Source of the DNA: JBMFLE01 sp049971355
GTDB taxonomy: Bacteria > Patescibacteriota > Patescibacteriia > UBA2591 > UBA4787
Assembly: GCA_049971355.1 (NCBI GenBank)
Contig: JBMFLE010000013.1
Coordinates: forward strand, 1-17,123
DNA length: 17,123 bases
Reading direction: 5' to 3'
The notes below the pieces were generated by a model. The model did no database searches. It was not told where the DNA came from and saw only the letters and a program-made list of their open reading frames with translations. The number at the start of each line of letters is the position of its first letter. Within the stretch, counting starts at the first letter, position 1. A program made the position numbers and the translations under genes. Shown here piece after piece: positions 11,447 to 17,123 of this stretch.

Positions 11447-13762
11447 ATGTTTATATTTAAAGTCGTCAGACAAAATAAATGTTTTATTTTTACTTTTATT
11501 AGTCTTATTTGCGCAATCAGCTGGTTTTTAAATTTTCAAAAGTGGCAGTTGCCAATTATTTATTATTTGTCATTTATCATTTATGCTTTTATTAATTCGA
11601 TTTTGCTGGGTAAAATTTTGGCTAAATTGTTAAATTTAGAGAAGGAGTTACAGTTTTTCTTTGGCCTATTTTTGTTGCTCTTTTTGCTTGCTTTTGGCAT
11701 GGCCATGCCAATCTTTTTTTATAAAGTTACGCCAATTTGGTTATTCGGCCTGCTTTTATTTTTGACCATAATTATCTCATTATTAAATTCTTTAAAATAT
11801 TTTGAATCTAATACAAATATACAAATTACGAATAAATCGAGAGAGCAGCAGGGTTGTGATTTATCTTTGAAAGAACTGGAAGATGAAAGGGGTATTAAAA
11901 TTTCTAAAATTTTCTATTTTTTATTTGTTATTTGTTATTTGTTGGCCCTTTGGTTTTTATTTAAATCGCGGACCGGCAGTTTTATTTTGTCGCCTTGGGA
12001 AGTAATTAGGCCATATTATTTATATTTATGGTTTGGCGTCGCTCTCATTGCCGGTCTTTTTATTTTCTCCAAAGAAAAAATTTGGAAAATTTTATTAATT
12101 ATTATACTTACCTCCCTGCTTTTACACAGTTTCCTACTTGTTGTCTATGAAACAGGTTTTGGCGGAGATAAGTGGCGGCACCTAGGGGCTGAGCGATGGT
12201 TGATGGAGGGCAAGATTTATTCACCAGCCCTTTTTGGTGAACCGATAAAATGGAAACAAGTAGGACCAATTAAAATTCCCGAAGCTTTTATTGTCGGCAA
12301 CAAAAATTCCTATGTCAATCTCTGGGGGCTAACCATTGCTTTGTCATGGCTATTAAAAATTGATGTCTTTTGGATTGATTTATTTTTAGGCTATCTATTT
12401 TATTCAATTTTTTTCCCACTCTTACTTTTTAAATTTGGACAATTTTTTATTCGAAAAAAATCTTTTTTGTTGCTTTTAAGTTTTTTGCCGTTATGTTTTT
12501 CTTCCTTTCAAATATATGGCAGTATTACTATTCCCAAGACATTCGGTTTTCTTTGGTTTTTGTTTACTTTATTCTTTATTTTCGAAGCAGTAATTCATAA
12601 ATCGAATAGAGGAATATTTTTAGCTGGAATATTCACAATTTTATTAAGTTATTTTAATTACATTCTTTATTTTATTTTGATATTTGAGATTATAATTTTA
12701 AGTTGGCTAATTAGAAAAATTTTCAGTGCCAAAAATAAATTGTCCAGAATTAGTTTAATAGTTTTAAGTGTTTTGTTTATTATTTTATTTTTATTTTCCT
12801 TACCAATTGCTGATACAGCTGTTAAAAATACATTTAAAAATTGGGCAGAAATTAAAAATATCTTCGGGCAAAAACTTTTGGATTTTAGCCAGACCCTTCT
12901 TTTTTCCAAATATATTTCTTCTCAACCCCCTAATAGGGAATATTTTAATTGGTTATTTACACAAACTAATCAAAATTTAAACCGGGCGATTTTGTTAAAA
13001 TTAATGCCCTGGGATTTAATTTTAACTCCAATAATTTGTTTACTGGTAATTTGGGGTATAATCAGAAGTAAAAGATGGGAGAATAAAGAAATTTCAATTT
13101 TATTGTTTACTCTATTATTTATAACTTTGGGCAACCAATTCATTGCCATTAATTTTATGGAGGGTAATCATATTTTTAACAAAAGATTAGTCTTCTTCAC
13201 TGCTTTTCTAATAATGATTTTTCTTGACCAAGGAATTTTTCAACTAATAAGACTTAAAAATTTTTCACAAACAGCAAAAATCATCACCGCGGTTTTATTT
13301 TTAGCTCTACTTTCGACCACAACTTATGCTTCGGGTCCAGAAATGCAAACTGTGACTTCTGACGAATTAACGGCTGCTAAATATTTATGGAAAAAAATAA
13401 AGCTTTCTAATCTTCAAGGAGTTCAAAATCAGAATTATTGTGTTCTAGGGAATACTTGGCCACTTTTAGCCCTGGAGGCCGAATCGGGCGGACAAATCGT
13501 AGCCGGTAGTTTTCCTCTTTATTTTGAATATCGACAACCAGAACGGGTTCAACTTTTCGAAAATATGAACAGAAATCCGTCGATTCGCTATCTAGAAAAG
13601 GCATTAGAAATTACTGGCGCAAATGAATGTTATTTTATGACCGAAGAGAAATGGCTTTATAGTTTTCGAAAAGAGGAAATATTCGAGCGACTAAACAAGA
13701 TGTTAGGTTCGCCAGAAAAAATAGGCGACGTTTATATTTGGCACTATAAGGCTACTAAATAA
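11447..13762 (+). CDS. Large polytopic membrane protein, GT-C-like
   Basis: 771 residues with roughly a dozen hydrophobic segments from the N-terminus to about residue 630, then a soluble C-terminal domain of about 140 residues ending IWHYKATK. In the loop after the transmembrane helix near 215-232 lies ETGFGGDKWRHLGAERWLMEG (D241, W243, H245). This resembles the acidic first-loop motif of GT-C enzymes, which use lipid-linked sugars and act on the outer face. No exact family is recognised. The sequence also holds repeat-like tracts: five heptamers at 11555-11589, three exact TTATTTG at 11921-11941, and a weaker tract at 11811-11838. It probably works with the GT4 enzyme in surface glycan assembly. 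An alternative is a transporter or O-antigen-type polymerase. Confidence 0.65.
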   Translation: MFIFKVVRQNKCFIFTFISLICAISWFLNFQKWQLPIIYYLSFIIYAFINSILLGKILAKLLNLEKELQFFFGLFLLLFLLAFGMAMPIFFYKVTPIWLFGLLLFLTIIISLLNSLKYFESNTNIQITNKSREQQGCDLSLKELEDERGIKISKIFYFLFVICYLLALWFLFKSRTGSFILSPWEVIRPYYLYLWFGVALIAGLFIFSKEKIWKILLIIILTSLLLHSFLLVVYETGFGGDKWRHLGAERWLMEGKIYSPALFGEPIKWKQVGPIKIPEAFIVGNKNSYVNLWGLTIALSWLLKIDVFWIDLFLGYLFYSIFFPLLLFKFGQFFIRKKSFLLLLSFLPLCFSSFQIYGSITIPKTFGFLWFLFTLFFIFEAVIHKSNRGIFLAGIFTILLSYFNYILYFILIFEIIILSWLIRKIFSAKNKLSRISLIVLSVLFIILFLFSLPIADTAVKNTFKNWAEIKNIFGQKLLDFSQTLLFSKYISSQPPNREYFNWLFTQTNQNLNRAILLKLMPWDLILTPIICLLVIWGIIRSKRWENKEISILLFTLLFITLGNQFIAINFMEGNHIFNKRLVFFTAFLIMIFLDQGIFQLIRLKNFSQTAKIITAVLFLALLSTTTYASGPEMQTVTSDELTAAKYLWKKIKLSNLQGVQNQNYCVLGNTWPLLALEAESGGQIVAGSFPLYFEYRQPERVQLFENMNRNPSIRYLEKALEITGANECYFMTEEKWLYSFRKEEIFERLNKMLGSPEKIGDVYIWHYKATK
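11921..11941 (+). repeat. Three exact TTATTTG heptamers inside membrane-protein gene
   Basis: TTATTTG occurs three times in tandem (21 bp, 7 codons), encoding part of FLFVICYLLAL, a transmembrane helix. A similar five-unit tract (ATTATTT twice, then GTCATTT, ATCATTT, ATGCTTT) lies at 11555-11589 and also encodes membrane residues (IIYYLSFIIYAF). Confidence 0.75.
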
Positions 13763-13774
13763 TTGATCTGTTTT

Positions 13775-14623
13775 ATGTTTAATTCCAGAGTTAAAATAAT
13801 TCTTTGGTTTTGGCGGGTAATTTTGATGTTGATTGCCTTATGTTTTTTTCTTTGGTTAATTTGGCAGAATTTAATACCAAGCGGCTATTTAAAAATAACC
13901 AAAGATTTTTGTCGTGAGAGTAAATTTATTTCTAATCTTTATCCGGAAGAAAGAGTTGGTGATATTGAAATTGATAACCAAAATAGATGTTGGCAAACAA
14001 TATTTAATGAACCAGTTTATTTTAAAATAAAAGTATCACGTAGTTTTGAGCAGGTAAAATTAAAGATATTTTATCAAAATGAAAAACAGCCTTTATTTCA
14101 AATTGGTTTGCGGAAAAAATTAGGTTGGCAATTTCAATTTAAGCCGATTGAAAATCAAATTTTTGACAGTTTGGATTGGTATAAATTAACTCAGGGTAAG
14201 ATAACGCTTTGGCAAAGAAAGAAAAAATTTGAAACAATTCAGCAATATGTTAACAACCTACCAATTGACCGAAAAACAGCAGTCTTTTATTATGAATTTA
14301 TCCCTGAAGTGGTTAAAGATTCAACCAAAATAGTTGCTTGGAATCCGAAAATCCCCTTACAATCTCTGGATTATATTATCACCCAATATCAATCGCCTAA
14401 AAATTTCGGAGATTTAAAGGTAGCCAGTGTAGATTTTTTTATTAGTCCAGAATTTTCAGATGGGCAACAGCTAGAATTTATACTTTCTGCTCCCGAGATG
14501 GTTCGAAATCAATCTCAAATTAAAATTTACCGCCTTGAGGTAGAGTTGGAGAGAGAGCCATTAACTCTGGACAATTTTAAAGAGACGATTAACAGATTTA
14601 TTCAGCGATTAAGAGATATTTAA
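13775..14623 (+). CDS. Membrane-anchored protein of unknown function
   Basis: 282 residues from ATG 13775. One strong N-terminal transmembrane helix (IILWFWRVILMLIALCFFLW) has few charges before it and no lipobox. An external-looking domain of about 240 residues follows, rich in alternating polar and hydrophobic stretches that suggest beta structure. I recognise no family. The frame stays open to a TTG at 13763 directly after the previous stop, but ATG 13775 is the more usual start; neither has an SD. It sits 12 nt after the GT-C-like gene and 1 nt before a small membrane protein gene, so translational coupling is likely and a partner role in the same envelope process is plausible. Confidence 0.7.
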   Translation: MFNSRVKIILWFWRVILMLIALCFFLWLIWQNLIPSGYLKITKDFCRESKFISNLYPEERVGDIEIDNQNRCWQTIFNEPVYFKIKVSRSFEQVKLKIFYQNEKQPLFQIGLRKKLGWQFQFKPIENQIFDSLDWYKLTQGKITLWQRKKKFETIQQYVNNLPIDRKTAVFYYEFIPEVVKDSTKIVAWNPKIPLQSLDYIITQYQSPKNFGDLKVASVDFFISPEFSDGQQLEFILSAPEMVRNQSQIKIYRLEVELEREPLTLDNFKETINRFIQRLRDI

Positions 14624-14624
14624 T

Positions 14625-14825
14625 ATGATTCGCCCCTTACTGCACAAATTATCTTCGGATTTATTTACTATTAGTGGTTTATTTTTATTATTTTTACTCA
14701 TTATTGAGGATTTTCGGCCCGGCTTCGTAACTTTATGGTTTGATTTAAGGATATTGCTGGCCGTATGTTTTGGTTCTGGTTTAATTGCTTTGCTATTTTC
14801 TAAAAATTGTGATAAAATAGAATAG
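14625..14825 (+). CDS. Small two-helix membrane protein
   Basis: 66 residues with two hydrophobic segments (about 12-30, LFTISGLFLLFLLII, and about 40-60, LRILLAVCFGSGLIALLF) joined by a short polar loop. No family recognised. Its ATG follows the upstream stop by 1 nt and its own stop ends 1 nt before rmuC, so the tight packing supports a real gene. Its last codons contain the likely rmuC promoter. It could be a small partner of the two membrane proteins before it. Confidence 0.6.
   Translation: MIRPLLHKLSSDLFTISGLFLLFLLIIEDFRPGFVTLWFDLRILLAVCFGSGLIALLFSKNCDKIE
14790..14818 (+). promoter_or_regulatory. Probable rmuC promoter, leaderless type
   Basis: TTGCTA (14790-14795) and TAAAAT (14813-14818) are spaced by 17 nt inside the end of the small membrane protein gene. 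Only 8 nt separate the -10 from the rmuC ATG at 14827, so the mRNA would begin at or just before the start codon. No SD is present. Confidence 0.5.
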
Positions 14826-14826
14826 T

Positions 14827-15771
14827 ATGATTTATTCAATTATTACATTAATTATTGTGGTGATTGGTTTTATTCTGGTTTTGTATTTTGTCAGTTCTCG
14901 ATTTAAAAGTTTTGAGGAAAAACAGAAAAGTGATCAATCGTTATTAATTCTCAATCAGAGTTTACAAGGGATGCAGGGGAGGATTGATGAAACTACTAAA
15001 GCTATTAATGAACGACTGGATAGAGCGGCCCAAGTTATTAGTCAGGTTACTCAGGAATTGGGCGGAATGAAAGAGATTGGTCACCAAATTAAAGGTTTTC
15101 AAGATTTTTTAAAGTCGCCAAAGATGCGTGGTCAAATAGGGGAACAGGTTATGCAGGATTTATTAGAGCAATATCTTTCTCGTCAGCAGTTTGAATTACA
15201 ATATAAATTTAGAAGTGGTGAAAGAGTTGATGCCGTTATTAAAACTAAAGAAGGGATTATTCCGATTGATGCCAAATTTCCTTTAGAGAGTTTTCAAAGA
15301 TATTTATCAGCCAAGAGTGAAGAGGAACAAGAAAAATTATTTAAAGAATGCGTTAAGTCAGTTAGGGCTAGAATTGATGAGATTAGCAAGAAATATATTT
15401 TGCCGGAAGAGGGGACGGTTGATTTTGCGATAATGTATATTCCATCAGAGGTAGTTTATTATGAAATTATCAGAAGCAAAGAAGGTTTAGATGACTATGG
15501 TCGTCAAAAAAATGTTTATTTTGTTTCACCAAATTCTTTTTACTATTTTTTACGAATTGTGATGATTGGGATGAGGGGACAACAAATTCAAGAAGAGGCT
15601 AAGAAAATTTTAGATATTTTATTGGCTATCCAGCAAGATACAAAAAAACTTGGTCAGGTATTGGGTTTGGTGACCACTCATGTCACAAATGCGAAGAATG
15701 CTGTTGACAGGATGAACAATGAATATGCTAAATTAACTGGGAAGATTGAACAAATTAAGTTATTAAAATAG
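14827..15771 (+). CDS. rmuC: RmuC-family nuclease-like protein
   Basis: 314 residues. One N-terminal transmembrane helix (IITLIIVVIGFILVLYFVSS), then a helical coiled-coil stretch (about 25-85), then the RmuC domain with a PD-(D/E)XK-like core. The candidate acids are E106 in GEQVMQDLLEQY, D135 in GERVDAVI and D148 with K150 in IPIDAKFPL. RmuC proteins are linked to limiting DNA inversions and rearrangements; the direct activity is not well proven. The start is well placed after the small membrane gene. The transporter gene begins 3 nt after its stop. The family call is strong. Confidence 0.93.
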   Translation: MIYSIITLIIVVIGFILVLYFVSSRFKSFEEKQKSDQSLLILNQSLQGMQGRIDETTKAINERLDRAAQVISQVTQELGGMKEIGHQIKGFQDFLKSPKMRGQIGEQVMQDLLEQYLSRQQFELQYKFRSGERVDAVIKTKEGIIPIDAKFPLESFQRYLSAKSEEEQEKLFKECVKSVRARIDEISKKYILPEEGTVDFAIMYIPSEVVYYEIIRSKEGLDDYGRQKNVYFVSPNSFYYFLRIVMIGMRGQQIQEEAKKILDILLAIQQDTKKLGQVLGLVTTHVTNAKNAVDRMNNEYAKLTGKIEQIKLLK

Positions 15772-15774
15772 TTC

Positions 15775-16908
15775 ATGAGTAGAAAATTTCTTGAAGCAGT
15801 TGCGATTTTAGTCGGCACTATTGTTGGTGCCGGAACTTTTGGTTTACCCTATGTAGTGATGAGGGCCGGCATTTTAGTCGGCCTTTTTTATTTTTTATTT
15901 TTGGGACTTATCGTTTTATTAATCCATCTTATTTATGGCGAAATAGTTCTCCGCACCTCTGCCATTCACCGCATTGTTGGTTACGGTGAAGTTTATTTAG
16001 GTCAGCCGGGCAAGAAAATGCTGTTGATTTCAGCCCTCGTTGGCTTATTGGGCTCTAAATTAGTTTATTTAATATTAGGCGGAAGTTTTTTAACAACTAT
16101 TTTTGGCGACCAAGGCCGGGGCGTCCTTTTTTATATCATAATTTTTTGGGCATTTTTATCATTAGGCATTGTCCTAGATTGGAAGAGAATTTCATTTTTA
16201 GAGTTTTTTATGACTGCTCTCTTAATTTTAGTTATGGTTATAATTGTGATTTATGGTTTTTCATATTTCCAAGTTAGCAATTTCCAATTAATTAATTTTA
16301 AATATTTTTTTCTGCCTTGGGGTGTAATTTTTTATGCCCTGAGCGGCGCCTCAGCTATTCCAGAATTAAGAGAGGTTCTGGGACCAGAAAAACTTTATAT
16401 TAAAAAGGCAATTATTATCGGCACTATTATCCCGATAGTTATTTATTTATTTTTTGCTCTATCAGTTGTCGGCGCTACCGGCTATCAGACAACAGAGGAG
16501 GCAATTAGTGGAATAAAAAATCTTTTTGGCAACGGGGTCACCTTTCTAGCGGTTATTTTCGGAGTTTTATCCGTCGCAACCTCATATTTAGTGATGGGTA
16601 TGGTTTTGAAAAAAATTTTCATTTACGATTTGAAAATCAATCGATTAGTAACTACATTAATAGTTTGTTCGGCTCCTTTAATACTTTATCTGTTAGGATT
16701 ACAAAATTTTATTAAAATTATTTCATTTTTAGGATTATGGTTGGGGGCAGTAGAAGGAATATTATTACTTGTGATACATAAGCGGGCGCAAAGATTTGGT
16801 GATCGACAGCCTGAATATTCTTTATCTATTCCAAAATTTATTTATTATCTTATCGCTTTAATTTTCATTTTAGGGCCGGTATTAAGTGTAATTTTTTTAC
16901 AATACTAA
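15775..16908 (+). CDS. APC-superfamily amino acid transporter
   Basis: 377 residues with about eleven transmembrane helices and short loops. Helix 1 has the broken-helix motif GTIVGAGTFGLPY (about 14-26), typical of the aromatic/hydroxy amino acid permease branch (TyrP/Mtr-like) and related APC carriers. WGVIFYALSGASAIPELREVL in the middle matches the second conserved block of this group. The substrate cannot be fixed from sequence; an amino acid taken up with protons or sodium is likely. The start is 3 nt after rmuC with no SD, so it is probably coupled. A loop near 16266-16300 (YFQVSNFQLINF) comes from a repeat-like tract with ATTTCCAA copies about 14 bp apart. A structured spacer follows the stop. 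Confidence 0.85.
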   Translation: MSRKFLEAVAILVGTIVGAGTFGLPYVVMRAGILVGLFYFLFLGLIVLLIHLIYGEIVLRTSAIHRIVGYGEVYLGQPGKKMLLISALVGLLGSKLVYLILGGSFLTTIFGDQGRGVLFYIIIFWAFLSLGIVLDWKRISFLEFFMTALLILVMVIIVIYGFSYFQVSNFQLINFKYFFLPWGVIFYALSGASAIPELREVLGPEKLYIKKAIIIGTIIPIVIYLFFALSVVGATGYQTTEEAISGIKNLFGNGVTFLAVIFGVLSVATSYLVMGMVLKKIFIYDLKINRLVTTLIVCSAPLILYLLGLQNFIKIISFLGLWLGAVEGILLLVIHKRAQRFGDRQPEYSLSIPKFIYYLIALIFILGPVLSVIFLQY

Positions 16909-16996
16909 CATCCGAATAGTATAATCTCCTTCGGTCGGGGTATCCGAAAATGCCCATCCGAATAATTCGGAGCGTTTGGATGTATTCGGATTGTTA
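16906..16996 (+). repeat. Nested inverted repeats built on TCCGAATA
   Basis: TAACATCCGAATA (16906-16918, starting in the transporter stop) is mirrored by TATTCGGATTGTTA (16983-16996) with one extra base. Between them lie TCCGAAAA (16943-16950), TCCGAATA (16957-16964) and AATTCGGA (16964-16971). The last two form a perfect palindrome, CCGAATAATTCGG. ATCCGAAA (16942) and TTTGGAT (16975) can also pair with one bulge. ATTATTTTT follows the right arm, so the structure may act as a terminator, a small RNA or a repeat-family copy. Confidence 0.6.
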
Positions 16997-17009
16997 GGAT
17001 TATTTTTCT

Positions 17010-17123
17010 ATGCCTTGGCACTCTCTAACAATTGAACAAATTTTTAGAGAACTGAAGACCAATGAAAACGGCCCAACTTTTGATGAGATAGCTAAACGTC
17101 AAAAGAGATACGGTCGAAACAAA
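17010..17123 (+). CDS. P-type cation-transporting ATPase, N-terminus only
   Basis: The first 38 codons are present; the frame runs off the window. MPWHSLTIEQIFRELKTNEN and then a YGRN near the edge match the cation-ATPase N-terminal domain of P2-type pumps (Ca2+ or Na+/K+-like), where WHxLxxEEVLxxLxTxxxGLxxxEAxxRxxxYGxN is usual. The ion cannot be told from this part. No SD; TGTTAGGAT (16992-17000) could be an extended -10 only 9 nt before the ATG. Confidence 0.8.
   Translation, partial: MPWHSLTIEQIFRELKTNENGPTFDEIAKRQKRYGRNK

Overview
The window looks like part of the chromosome of an AT-rich bacterium. Protein-coding DNA is about one third G+C, codons favour TTA, ATT and AAA, and proteins are rich in Lys and Ile. 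Few genes carry a Shine-Dalgarno (SD) sequence, spacers are short, and housekeeping genes are mixed with divergent small proteins. This fits a small-genome lineage such as the Candidate Phyla Radiation/Patescibacteria. That placement is inference from style, not from a marker-gene tree. All clear genes lie on the + strand except khpA.

Left part (1-2529): the 3' part of NAD synthetase (nadE), then a CinA-C/PncC-type NMN deamidase. A disturbed island follows. It holds a minus-strand khpA-like KH-domain gene with its own promoter, SD and terminator; its DNA is about 50% G+C. Upstream of it lie a transposase C-terminal remnant and a gene-free stretch ending in three consecutive hairpins. Next comes ligA (NAD-dependent DNA ligase). 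NadE, PncC and LigA can be joined into one cycle: LigA splits NAD+ and releases NMN, PncC deamidates NMN to NaMN, and NadE performs the final step back to NAD+.

Middle part (4620-9850): rpsO (S15), a NYN/LabA-type PIN-like nuclease gene and pnp form an RNA-metabolism block. mreB follows, then a small HypC-family protein and a protein I assign to the DUF6390 family, joined by a 4-nt overlap. The HypC/DUF6390 pair, with no hydrogenase gene in view, is the best candidate here for an undescribed system. The SD of the second gene is held in a small hairpin formed by the last codons of the first.

Right part (9850-17123): a GT4-type glycosyltransferase, an ArsR-like winged-helix regulator, a large multi-spanning membrane protein with a GT-C-like loop motif, a membrane-anchored protein of unknown function and a small two-helix membrane protein. 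This looks like an envelope-glycan module. Then come rmuC, an APC-superfamily amino acid transporter, a strongly structured spacer, and the first 38 codons of a P-type cation ATPase cut by the window end.

Two patterns recur. A TGCTATTAT extended -10 sits before khpA, ligA and rpsO, and for ligA it lies so near the ATG that the mRNA is probably leaderless. Degenerate tracts with 7-bp periodicity occur inside several coding sequences.
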